Below, one piece after another: positions 4,781 through 11,961 of a DNA stretch of 14,669 nucleotides. Position 1 is the first letter of the stretch, and every line of letters begins with the position of its first letter. Location: NCBI GenBank assembly GCA_017507205.1, contig JAFWBH010000126.1, positions 1-14,669 on the forward strand, read 5' to 3'. Under the pieces are notes generated by a model. It saw nothing but the letters and a program-made list of their open reading frames with translations. It had not been told where the DNA came from and searched no databases. Both the position numbers and the translations under genes were made by a program. The DNA is from Clostridia bacterium (GTDB lineage Bacteria > Bacillota > Clostridia > Christensenellales > CAG-917).

Positions 4781-6823
4781 TTAGCTGTTTAGTGTGACAT
4801 GTTTAAGCTCATTTTCAAAATTTGAGTAATCTGCACCGAAAAGCTCTCGCATTACATTTGTGACATCATCAAATGCAGAATCCTTTGCCATCTCCTTGGC
4901 TCTCATCAAAACTCGCGTATTTGTAGGCAACTTGAAGTATGGTGAGCTCATGGTGCCCTTTTGCTTTGTGCCGAGAAATTCACCTGTGCCACGCATTTCA
5001 AGGTCTTTTTCAGCAAGTATAAGCCCATCATCAATGTTTTCCATTGCAACCAATCTTTCAAGCGCTATTGCTCCCGTTGACTTAGTATGCAAAAAACAAT
5101 AAGCTGGCATACCATCTCGTCCAACACGCCCTCTTAATTGATGAAGGGATGCAAGACCAAATCTGTCAGCATTAAGTATGACCATAATGCTCGCCTTAGT
5201 GTCTATACCAACCTCTATGAGAGATGTAGCAAGAATGATATGGATATTGCCCTTTGCATACTCATTCATAACAGCCGTCTTGTCAGCATTGCTCATTTTG
5301 CCGTGAAGAATTGAAACAGATAGATTTCTGAATTTATCTAAATAACTCTCGTAAAATTTTTCTACTGAGTATAGGTCAAGGCCATCGCTATCCTTTATGG
5401 TTGGGCAGACAAAAAATGCTTGCTTGTTGCAATCTTCACACTGCTTAACGACATATTTGACCAAATCATCAAGCTTTTGCTCGGATACAATTTTGGTTGA
5501 AATATTGGTTGTCGCCTCTGCTCGTTTATATATTGATGACACATCTATATCGTCATACAATGTCAATGCCAGTGTGCGTGGAATTGGTGTCGCTGTAAGA
5601 GTCAAAACATCTGTTGCCCCTTTGTTTTCAAGCGCTGCACGGCAGGACACACCAAATCTATGCTGTTCATCAATTATTCCAATAGAAAGATTTGAATACT
5701 CTACATCTTTGCTCACTAGTGATTGAGTGCCAAAAACAGCTTTAAGCTCTCCGGTTTTTAGCCCATTCAATATTTTACGTCTATCTGCACTTCTAGTTGA
5801 TGATGTCAACAAGGCAACGGAAATGTTTAACCTGTCGGCTATCTGCTTAAATTTATCGTATTGCTGGGTTGCCAGAATCTCAGTCGGGCACATATAAGCA
5901 GACTGCTTGCCAGACAATGCAGCAAAAGCCATTGCGTAATATGCCACCACCGATTTACCAGAGCCAACATCACCACTTATAATTCGAGACATATTTTCAT
6001 TGCTCAAAAGATTACGACTTATATCGTCAATTGCTTTTGTCTGTGAGTCTGTAAGGTCAAAAGATATTGCATTTTTGAACAATGAAAACACATCGGCAAT
6101 GTTATTGTTATAAAAGCTTTTCCGTATTCTAACGGCTGATATTTTAGAGTTGTGATATGTTTTTAATCCCATTGCAACGTCAATGGATGCCAAAGTTTCA
6201 ATTGCAGAAGCACAGCAATTGGTGTCTTTTGGAAAATGTATTTGGTATAGTGCATCGTAAAGCGTGCGTTCGGTGCTTGCAGTAGACACACAGCCTTGAA
6301 TACTTTCATCCGACTGAATGTATCCAACCTGCTTGAAACACTCATAAACCAGCTTTTTGAAGGTGCGCTGACCAATTTCATTTTTCAGTGGATATACAGT
6401 GTATATTCCCTTTGTGAGCAACTGTAATTTATCCAAAGGCTCAACAATTGGATTTACTATTGAAGAAACACCACTGCTTGAAATCTTTGAAAATAAACGG
6501 AATTTTCTACCAACCTCAAATTGGCTTTTAAGGTATGGTTGATTGAAAAAAATTGCATTGAAGTATAAAGGTTTTAGCGCAATAGAATCACGGAAAGACA
6601 CCGAAAATGCCTTTTTGCGACTGTTGCTTTCCTTGACTCTGACAACCTCACCTTCAAATAAATAAAATTGCCCTTCTTCTGCATTTACAACAGAAGTGGG
6701 CAATCCTAAATCAACATATTTCGATGGAAAGAAGGACACAAGATCGCCAATTGTAGCAATGCCGAGCGCACTGAGCTTTTTCTCCATTTGTGCACCAATG
6801 CCCTTAATTTCATTAAGTTTCAT
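4781..6823 (-). CDS. recG: ATP-dependent DNA helicase RecG
   Basis: Superfamily 2 helicase that remodels stalled forks and Holliday junctions; 680 aa, full length. An N-terminal wedge/OB region (1-250) begins MKLNEIKGIGAQMEKKL. The helicase core shows Walker A SGDVGSGKS (283-291, Ser where Thr is usual), PTEILATQQ (313-321), DEQHRFGV (385-392), TATPIPRTLAL (410-420), RGRVGRD (564-570) and the RecG end motif EKDLEMRGTGEFLGTKQKG (605-623). The chosen ATG (6823) is where homology starts and lies 1 nt after the fakA stop. No strong Shine-Dalgarno is present, suggesting translational coupling to fakA. The frame extends 32 codons upstream, but that part overlaps fakA. It is last gene of yloU-fakA-recG; the serine dehydratase genes found between yloV and recG in Bacillus are absent. 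Confidence 0.96.
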   Translation of the reverse strand: MKLNEIKGIGAQMEKKLSALGIATIGDLVSFFPSKYVDLGLPTSVVNAEEGQFYLFEGEVVRVKESNSRKKAFSVSFRDSIALKPLYFNAIFFNQPYLKSQFEVGRKFRLFSKISSSGVSSIVNPIVEPLDKLQLLTKGIYTVYPLKNEIGQRTFKKLVYECFKQVGYIQSDESIQGCVSTASTERTLYDALYQIHFPKDTNCCASAIETLASIDVAMGLKTYHNSKISAVRIRKSFYNNNIADVFSLFKNAISFDLTDSQTKAIDDISRNLLSNENMSRIISGDVGSGKSVVAYYAMAFAALSGKQSAYMCPTEILATQQYDKFKQIADRLNISVALLTSSTRSADRRKILNGLKTGELKAVFGTQSLVSKDVEYSNLSIGIIDEQHRFGVSCRAALENKGATDVLTLTATPIPRTLALTLYDDIDVSSIYKRAEATTNISTKIVSEQKLDDLVKYVVKQCEDCNKQAFFVCPTIKDSDGLDLYSVEKFYESYLDKFRNLSVSILHGKMSNADKTAVMNEYAKGNIHIILATSLIEVGIDTKASIMVILNADRFGLASLHQLRGRVGRDGMPAYCFLHTKSTGAIALERLVAMENIDDGLILAEKDLEMRGTGEFLGTKQKGTMSSPYFKLPTNTRVLMRAKEMAKDSAFDDVTNVMRELFGADYSNFENELKHVTLNS

Positions 6824-6824
6824 T

Positions 6825-8483
6825 TTATTCTGCAGAAAGTATATAGTAATAGTGGGGTTGACCACCATAGTATACAGCAACTTCAAGGTCAGGATACTCT
6901 GTTTCGACAACCTCGGCAACGTGTGCTGCTTCAGCTTCTGTTACGCCCTCTCCATAATAAAGTGTGACCATATCGCAGTTTGCGCAAATCTTTCTTACAC
7001 TTGTAAGGGTTGCTTCTGTAATTGATGAGCTCTTTGCAACAATTTTCTTGTTCGCGATTGCAATGATATCACCCTCCTTTACAGAAAAACCATTCATACG
7101 GGTATTTCTAACTGCGTGTGTGACCTCAACAGTCTTGACACCGGCAAATGATGACTTCTTATTTTCAAAGTTCTCCTCTGCAGTGCAGTCTGGTGAGAAT
7201 GCAAGCGCAGCTGAAATGCCTTCTGGTGTGCAAGTTGTGGGAATAACAAAGACGTTGACATCTGCAAGCTCTTGTGCTTGTTGAGCAGCAAAAATGATAT
7301 TTGAGTTGTTTGGAAGCACGAAAACGTTCTTTGCATTGGTTGAATTGACTGCTCCCAAGATGTCATAGACACTGGGATTCATAGTTTGTCCACCCTCTAC
7401 GACAACGTCAACCATTAAGTCCTTAAAGATTGCACTGATGCCATCACCTGCACAAATTGAAACCAAAGCGAAATCCTTTTGAGGAACCTTTTTCTTTGAT
7501 TTTTTCTTTGAATCGTCTTCACCCTTAATCTTGCGATTTTGTTCAACCATATTTTCGATCTTGACGCCGTCAAGCTCACCTAGCTTAAGTGCAGCTTTCA
7601 ATGCGAGATCGGGATGATTTGTGTGAACGTGTGTTTTGACAAGCTCAAGGTCACCAACAACCACTACACAATCGCCGATTGTCATAAGATAATCACGGAA
7701 CTTGTCAATTTGGCTTGACATTGTGGTTGAATTGAGATGTGTAATGAAAAATTCTGTGCAATATTGGAAGGTGATGTTGTCATAATCATTGACAAGCATA
7801 TCTTCCTCGTTTTGAACTGCACTGATGGCTTCAGGACGAACTGCATCTGCCTTGATCATCTTGATTTCTGTGCCAGTAATAGCAGCATAGAAGCCTTCAA
7901 GAATTGTCAGCAAGCCTTGTCCACCTGCATCAACCACGCCAGCTTTTGCAAGGACGGGGAGCATTTCGGGTGTTTTTGCAAGAATTTGTGCGCCTGCTTC
8001 AATGACTTGTTGAAGGAATTCGACGAAATCAACATTCTTGCCCTTTGCAAACTTAACAGCATTTTCACCAATAACTCTTACAACAGTAAGAATGGTGCCT
8101 TCCTTGGGCTTGGTGACTGCGCTATATGCAATCTCTGTGCCCTTTTTCAATGCTTCTGCAAAGATTTTTGCGTTGAGCTCGGTTTTGTTGTCAAGAGCAA
8201 TTGCAAAGCCCTTGAAAATTTGTGAGGTAATAACACCACTATTTCCACGTGCGCCTTTAAGTGCGCCCTTTGAAAATGCCACTGCAATTTTGTCGATCTC
8301 GTCTGTGTCGGCAAGACCCACCTCACGCATTGCAGTTGTAATTGTAAGTGACATATTTGTGCCTGTATCTCCATCAGGAACAGGGAAAACGTTCAATTCG
8401 TCAATGAGTGCACGATTGAATTCCAATGCTTTTGCACCACCGGCAAGCATTTCCTTAAATTGTGTGCCGTTTATATTAATCAT
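6825..8483 (-). CDS. fakA: Fatty acid kinase FakA (YloV/DhaL-DegV family)
   Basis: A 552-aa protein with the two-part FakA layout. The N-terminal DhaL-like ATP-binding domain carries NVFPVPDGDTGTNMSLT (31-47, Mg-binding aspartates), GARGNSGVI (78-86), TKPKEGTILTV (124-134) and DAGGQG (185-190). The middle domain has YCTEF (241-245) and the His-rich THVHTNHP (284-291), which fits the segment essential in FakA. A Lys/Asp-rich linker (about 318-333) leads to the C-terminal domain with TMNPS (367-371). FakA phosphorylates exogenous fatty acids held by FakB, feeding PlsX/PlsY phospholipid synthesis. The ATG at 8483 is preceded by AGAGGA at good spacing; 11 upstream codons in frame are discounted. 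It follows yloU after 13 nt and abuts recG. No fakB is in the window. Confidence 0.93.
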   Translation of the reverse strand: MININGTQFKEMLAGGAKALEFNRALIDELNVFPVPDGDTGTNMSLTITTAMREVGLADTDEIDKIAVAFSKGALKGARGNSGVITSQIFKGFAIALDNKTELNAKIFAEALKKGTEIAYSAVTKPKEGTILTVVRVIGENAVKFAKGKNVDFVEFLQQVIEAGAQILAKTPEMLPVLAKAGVVDAGGQGLLTILEGFYAAITGTEIKMIKADAVRPEAISAVQNEEDMLVNDYDNITFQYCTEFFITHLNSTTMSSQIDKFRDYLMTIGDCVVVVGDLELVKTHVHTNHPDLALKAALKLGELDGVKIENMVEQNRKIKGEDDSKKKSKKKVPQKDFALVSICAGDGISAIFKDLMVDVVVEGGQTMNPSVYDILGAVNSTNAKNVFVLPNNSNIIFAAQQAQELADVNVFVIPTTCTPEGISAALAFSPDCTAEENFENKKSSFAGVKTVEVTHAVRNTRMNGFSVKEGDIIAIANKKIVAKSSSITEATLTSVRKICANCDMVTLYYGEGVTEAEAAHVAEVVETEYPDLEVAVYYGGQPHYYYILSAE

Positions 8484-8496
8484 AATTCCTCTATAG

Positions 8497-8847
8497 TTAG
8501 ACTCTGATGCCAACAACGTTGACTTGAACTTTCTTCACTCTCATGCCCGTAAAGCTTTCAAGAGCAAACTTGACTGTGTCAGCAACAGACTTTTTCACTG
8601 CTTCAATATTTACGCCGATCTTTAAGACCACGTATACTTCGATAAACATAAGGTTGTCAACGGCTGTAACCTTGACACCCTTTCCATCTGAGCCATTGCC
8701 CCAAAGGTTGCTGATGTTATCGCTAAAACCGCGTGATACCATTTCTACCACGCCATAGCATTCTGAAGCGGCCTGTGATGCAATAGTTGCAACCACATCG
8801 TCAGAGATTGTAATTTTTCCGTAAATGTTGGATGTTGTAAGCGACAT
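8497..8847 (-). CDS. yloU: Asp23/Gls24 family envelope stress protein (YloU)
   Basis: A 116-aa Asp23/Gls24 domain protein starting MSLTTSNIYGKITISDDVVA. The family pattern is visible: ISDDVVATIASQAASECYGV (14-33), then KGVKVTAVDNLMFIEVYVVLKIGVNI and a C-terminal VKKVQVNVVGI. There is no signal peptide or membrane span. Relatives associate with the membrane through partners and are linked to envelope stress, but the biochemical role of YloU is not settled. The ATG follows AAAGGA at a 9-10 nt spacing. It is first gene of the yloU-fakA-recG operon, divergent from rpmB, the same order as Bacillus subtilis rpmB-yloU-yloV. Confidence 0.92.
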   Translation of the reverse strand: MSLTTSNIYGKITISDDVVATIASQAASECYGVVEMVSRGFSDNISNLWGNGSDGKGVKVTAVDNLMFIEVYVVLKIGVNIEAVKKSVADTVKFALESFTGMRVKKVQVNVVGIRV

Positions 8848-8868
8848 AATCGTATTTCCTTTGGTATG

Positions 8869-8897
8869 ATTTTACTATATTAAAAAATATTTTGCAA
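8869..8897 (-). promoter_or_regulatory. Promoter of yloU-fakA-recG
   Basis: On the minus strand, -35 TTGCAA (8897-8892), a 17-nt spacer and -10 TAAAAT (8874-8869). The start would be near 8862, giving a leader of about 15 nt with an AAAGGA ribosome binding site. The -35 sits in one arm of the inverted repeat shared with the rpmB promoter. Confidence 0.7.
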
Positions 8898-8932
8898 CTA
8901 AATAAATAATTTTGTGTAAATCGGTTGCAAAA
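8890..8932. repeat. Symmetric 9-bp inverted repeat spanning both divergent promoters
   Basis: TTTTGCAAC (8890-8898) and GTTGCAAAA (8924-8932) form a perfect inverted repeat separated by 25 A/T-rich bases. Each arm contains the TTGCAA used as -35 by one of the two outward-facing promoters. It may be a shared operator or simply two similar -35 regions in mirror orientation. Confidence 0.6.
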
Positions 8933-8953
8933 GTTTTTTGTTTTTGCTAGAAT
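8925..8953 (+). promoter_or_regulatory. Promoter of rpmB
   Basis: The -35 TTGCAA (8925-8930), a 17-nt spacer and -10 TAGAAT (8948-8953). The leader is short and carries a strong Shine-Dalgarno GAGGAGG (8968-8974) placed 8 nt before the ATG at 8983. Confidence 0.8.
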
Positions 8954-8982
8954 ATCTATGTTTTTAAGAGGAGGTACTAGAT

Positions 8983-9174
8983 ATGTCCAGAGTATGTAGC
9001 GTATGCGGTAAAGGTAAAATGAGCGGTAACCAAGTCAGCCACTCAAACAGAAAGACAAGACGTAGTTGGGCACCCAACGTCCAAAAGGTCAAGGTCAAAA
9101 CTGCAACTGGTGGTGCAGAAAGCGCTTATGTCTGCACACATTGTCTTCGTTCAGGCAAAGTAGAACGCGTGTAA
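8983..9174 (+). CDS. rpmB: 50S ribosomal protein L28 (zinc-binding form)
   Basis: A 63-aa large-subunit ribosomal protein. It shows CSVCGKG (5-11), the L28 signature GNQVSHSNRKTRRSWAPNVQ (15-34) and a C-terminal CTHCLRSGKV. The two CxxC pairs make this the four-cysteine, zinc-binding C+ form; many bacteria under zinc limitation carry a Cys-less paralogue, none of which is in this window. It is the only large plus-strand gene here, monocistronic, with its own promoter, a very strong ribosome binding site and its own terminator. Confidence 0.97.
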   Translation: MSRVCSVCGKGKMSGNQVSHSNRKTRRSWAPNVQKVKVKTATGGAESAYVCTHCLRSGKVERV

Positions 9175-9196
9175 TTATTTTACAAGCATAACACTT

Positions 9197-9221
9197 GCCC
9201 GTCACACAGACGGGCTTTTTT
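9197..9221 (+). terminator. Intrinsic terminator of rpmB
   Basis: A 7-bp GC-rich stem GCCCGTC (9197-9203) / GACGGGC (9209-9215) with loop ACACA and six T afterwards, 22 nt after the L28 stop. There is no T-run on the other strand, so it acts only on rpmB. Confidence 0.93.
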
Positions 9222-9222
9222 C

Positions 9223-9338
9223 TTTACGAAATTTTTTGAAAAATTTGACTATAGGCTTCAAAAATTTTGGAATTCTAACACATATTATTTTCATATTCAC
9301 CTCGGAACATAATATGTAATCATCTAAACTTTTGACAC
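9223..9338. other. Non-coding gap between the converging rpmB and rpe terminators
   Basis: No gene is supported in these A/T-rich bases. Two imperfect-to-perfect inverted repeats are present: AAATTTTTTGAA against TTCAAAAATTTT (about 9230-9268, one mismatch) and ACATATTAT (9280-9288) / ATAATATGT (9309-9317) with a 20-nt loop containing CACCTC. A weak -35-like TTGACT at 9244-9249 raises the possibility of a small plus-strand RNA ending at the terminator near 9346-9371. Confidence 0.35.
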
Positions 9339-9371
9339 AAAAAAACCACCATAATTTTGGTGGCTTTTTTT
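9339..9371. terminator. Terminator of the def-to-rpe operon, potentially bidirectional
   Basis: A stem CCACCA (9346-9351) / TGGTGG (9358-9363) with a 6-nt loop. The minus strand continues into seven T (9345-9339), placing it 38 nt after the rpe stop. The plus strand also runs into seven T (9365-9371), so it can stop transcription from either side. Confidence 0.85.
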
Positions 9372-9401
9372 ACGGGTTTAACATCAATATGTATGGCGCA
9401 T

Positions 9402-10052
9402 CTATATTTGCATTGCCCTTACTGCTTCAGAGGGATTGGTTGCTTTAAAAACAGAACTGCCTGCAACAGCAATATCCATGCCAGCATTTTTGCAAAGTGC
9501 AACATTTTGAGGGGAAATTCCACCATCAAGCTGAATAAGATAATTGTATCCTTTCTCTTCCTTAATAGTCTTAACCTTTTTTACCATTTCAAGCCTATCT
9601 TCTATGAAGCTTTGTCCCCCGAATCCAGCTTGGACAGTCATAATCAAAACCATATCCACTTTGTCGAGATAGGGTTCTATAACGCTAAATGGTTGATCAG
9701 CGTTGAGAACAACACCACAAAGCTTACCCTTTGATTTGATTATTTCAAGCGCCTTCAATGGGTTCTTTGATGCATCAGGGTGAAAGGTAACCATATCGGC
9801 ACCACTATCACAAAATGCACCAACATGCTTTTCTGGCTCAGTGATCATAAGATGAACGTCCAAAAACATGTCAGTATATTTTCTTAGATCCTTAACCATA
9901 GGCATGCCAAAGGTGATGTTTGGGACATAAACACCATCCATAACATCGCAATGAATCCAATCTGCGCCCCAATTTTTGATGTTATTAACTGCTTCAGCCA
10001 TTTTGCCAAAGTCAGCAGACAATATACTTGGTGCAACCTTAATCCTACTCAT
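9402..10052 (-). CDS. rpe: Ribulose-phosphate 3-epimerase
   Basis: Interconverts ribulose 5-phosphate and xylulose 5-phosphate in the pentose phosphate pathway; 216 aa, a cytoplasmic TIM barrel. Motifs: VAPSILSADF (6-15), WIHCDVMDG (32-40), FLDVHLMI (63-70), HPDA (91-94), VQAGFGGQSF (140-149), LDGGIS (175-180) and AVAGSSVFK (195-203). Metal and catalytic residues H34, D36, H67 and D176 are all present. The chosen ATG (10052) starts the homology and is preceded by AAAGGAGA about 11 nt away. It overlaps the rsgA stop by 8 nt. The frame continues 33 codons upstream inside rsgA, which is discounted. Last gene of the def-fmt-rsmB-rlmN-rsgA-rpe operon, as in many Bacillota. Confidence 0.96.
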   Translation of the reverse strand: MSRIKVAPSILSADFGKMAEAVNNIKNWGADWIHCDVMDGVYVPNITFGMPMVKDLRKYTDMFLDVHLMITEPEKHVGAFCDSGADMVTFHPDASKNPLKALEIIKSKGKLCGVVLNADQPFSVIEPYLDKVDMVLIMTVQAGFGGQSFIEDRLEMVKKVKTIKEEKGYNYLIQLDGGISPQNVALCKNAGMDIAVAGSSVFKATNPSEAVRAMQI

Positions 10053-10911
10053 ACTTATTTTTTCTCCTTTCAACCAGCTCATCGTATATGATTTTATATC
10101 TATCATATCTGCCTGTGCCAATTTCCTTGCCAATATGTTGCTTGACAGCACAATCTGGCTCGTTTATGTGCGTGCAAGTGTTGAATTTGCATTCTTTCCT
10201 GAACATTTCCAAATCGTCAAAATATAAGCGCAAATTCTCTGGCTCAATGTCAACAGCTTCAAGCATGCTAAAGCCACAGGTATCCATCAAATACGTGCCG
10301 CCCAAATTGTAAATCTCAGTTCTTCTTGTGGTGTTCTTGCCTCGCTTAATTTTCTTTGCAAGATCTCCGATTTCACATTCATCACTGTCAAGAATTGCGT
10401 TTATCAAGGAGCTTTTTCCAACAGCCGATTGACCAGCAAGGCACACAGTTTTGCCTTCAACATAATCAAAAACCTCGGGGACTCCCTTGCCTGTTTCTGC
10501 AGATATATTGAAGCACTTGACTATGCTTTGATATTCTGACAAATCCAACACAGAAATATCACTTTTGTTGGCAACAATAACAGGCTCAATGCCCTCTTCA
10601 AGACAATTGACAATAACCTTGTCAACAAGGACAAAATCTGGTTCAGGCTCAGAGGCGACCATTATCAAGCATACATCAACATTGCTGACATATGGGCGAA
10701 TGAGCTGATTCTTTCTTTCCTTGACAGCCTCAATGACATAAGCATCTCTGTCTTTTGCGATTTCTACATAGTCGCCTACATATATATTGCCGTCAAATTT
10801 CAATTTTTTGCGTGCAAAACAAACCTTGACATCACCATCAACGTCAACAAAAAACTTTGAAGCAACTGCTTTTATAACTCTCCCTTGTTCAGTTCTTGAT
10901 TGCTTTGCCAT
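10045..10911 (-). CDS. rsgA: Ribosome small-subunit-dependent GTPase RsgA
   Basis: Circularly permuted GTPase of late 30S assembly; 288 aa. An N-terminal OB fold (1-70) is followed by the G domain in permuted order: NKSD (115-118, G4), GQSAVGKSS (160-168, G1), the G2 region RGKNTTRRTE (190-199), then DTCGF (210-214, G3, where DTPGF is usual). The C-terminal zinc-binding residues are C241, C246, H248 and C254. The ATG lies 9 nt after the rlmN stop with no clear Shine-Dalgarno, so coupling is likely. In Bacillus subtilis prpC and prkC (PP2C phosphatase and Ser/Thr kinase) separate rlmN from rsgA; here they are missing. Confidence 0.96.
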   Translation of the reverse strand: MAKQSRTEQGRVIKAVASKFFVDVDGDVKVCFARKKLKFDGNIYVGDYVEIAKDRDAYVIEAVKERKNQLIRPYVSNVDVCLIMVASEPEPDFVLVDKVIVNCLEEGIEPVIVANKSDISVLDLSEYQSIVKCFNISAETGKGVPEVFDYVEGKTVCLAGQSAVGKSSLINAILDSDECEIGDLAKKIKRGKNTTRRTEIYNLGGTYLMDTCGFSMLEAVDIEPENLRLYFDDLEMFRKECKFNTCTHINEPDCAVKQHIGKEIGTGRYDRYKIIYDELVERRKNKYE

Positions 10912-10920
10912 ATGAATATA

Positions 10921-11961
10921 TCAATCTGTTTGGTTTTCTTCTAAATATCTTCTACGTAGCTGTCCACAAGCACCCTCAATATCATTTCCTAACGACTTGC
11001 GAATGGTTGCAGAAACCCCAAGTCTTTCAAGCTTTTTGAGGAATTCCTTTGTTGCATCCTCTGTGGGTGCCACATGATTTCTTTCCTTGACCTCATTAAG
11101 TCTTATTAGGTTTACATGTGCTGGAAATCCTGCCGTAAGACGAGCCAACTCCTTTGCGCATTTGTCTGAATCATTCGTGCCTTTTATAAGCGTATACTCA
11201 AAGATTACACGCCTTCCAGTCTTTTCAAAATAATATCTTGCAGCTGAAACAATTTCCTTAACGTTGTATTTTCTGTTGACAGGCATTATGGTTGACCGAA
11301 GCTCGTCAAACGGTGCGTGAAGTGAGATCGACAACGTCACCTTATGGCCACTATCAGCAAATGTGCGCACCTTATCTGCAAGACCAGAGGTTGACAAGGA
11401 TATGTTTCTTTCACTGATGTTTATTCCCTTTTCAGCACTTACAAGGGTCAAAAATTTCAAGGTGTTTTCGTAGTTGTCAAAGGGCTCACCACTGCCCATC
11501 AGCACCAAATTGGTGACGGCACGATTTTTGACACTGCCACCATTATCCTTGTTTACTGCTATAACCTGCCCTAGCATTTCGCCAGCGCTGAGATTACGGA
11601 GCAAGCCGTCAAGACCACTGGCGCAGAATGTACACCCCATTCTGCAACCTATTTGAGTTGAAAGACACAATGTATTGCCGTAATCATGAGGCATGTATAC
11701 GCCTTCTATGAGATTGCCATCTTCAAGCTCAAAAAGATACTTGATTGTGCCAGACTTACCGACAAATTTCTTGCGAATTTTCACAGGGTTTGACACATAA
11801 TGTTCATTCAAAAATTCTCTCAATTCCTTTTTTAATGATGTCATATCATCAAAGGATGCGCCTTCGTGAAGGAAAGCAAAAAGCTGTCCTGCCAAATATT
11901 TTGGCTCAGGAAAAAGCTCCTTCAATTCATCAATATTTAGTGAGAGTATTTCAGCTTTCAT
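10921..11961 (-). CDS. rlmN: 23S rRNA/tRNA adenine C2-methyltransferase RlmN
   Basis: Radical-SAM methyltransferase that makes 2-methyladenosine at 23S A2503 and in some tRNAs; 346 aa. The radical-SAM cluster motif is GCRMGCTFC (C106, C110, C113). The two mechanistic cysteines, C118 and C355 of the Escherichia coli enzyme, correspond to C99 (TLCLSTQIGC) and C332 (GACGQL). Other blocks are MGSGEPFDNY (155-164), ISLSTSGL, SISLHAPFDELRSTIMPVN and the end ATIRKSLGNDIEGACGQLR. Both catalytic cysteines are present, which argues for RlmN or its close relative Cfr. Cfr is an alternative only in principle; the conserved housekeeping operon position favours RlmN. The ATG overlaps the rsmB stop by 4 nt (ATGA). 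Confidence 0.95.
   Translation of the reverse strand: MKAEILSLNIDELKELFPEPKYLAGQLFAFLHEGASFDDMTSLKKELREFLNEHYVSNPVKIRKKFVGKSGTIKYLFELEDGNLIEGVYMPHDYGNTLCLSTQIGCRMGCTFCASGLDGLLRNLSAGEMLGQVIAVNKDNGGSVKNRAVTNLVLMGSGEPFDNYENTLKFLTLVSAEKGINISERNISLSTSGLADKVRTFADSGHKVTLSISLHAPFDELRSTIMPVNRKYNVKEIVSAARYYFEKTGRRVIFEYTLIKGTNDSDKCAKELARLTAGFPAHVNLIRLNEVKERNHVAPTEDATKEFLKKLERLGVSATIRKSLGNDIEGACGQLRRRYLEENQTD

Noticed and set aside
6824..6919. 32-codon N-terminal extension of RecG into fakA
   Set aside because: Homology begins at MKLNEIKGIG; the extension is simply the other frame of the fakA C-terminus.
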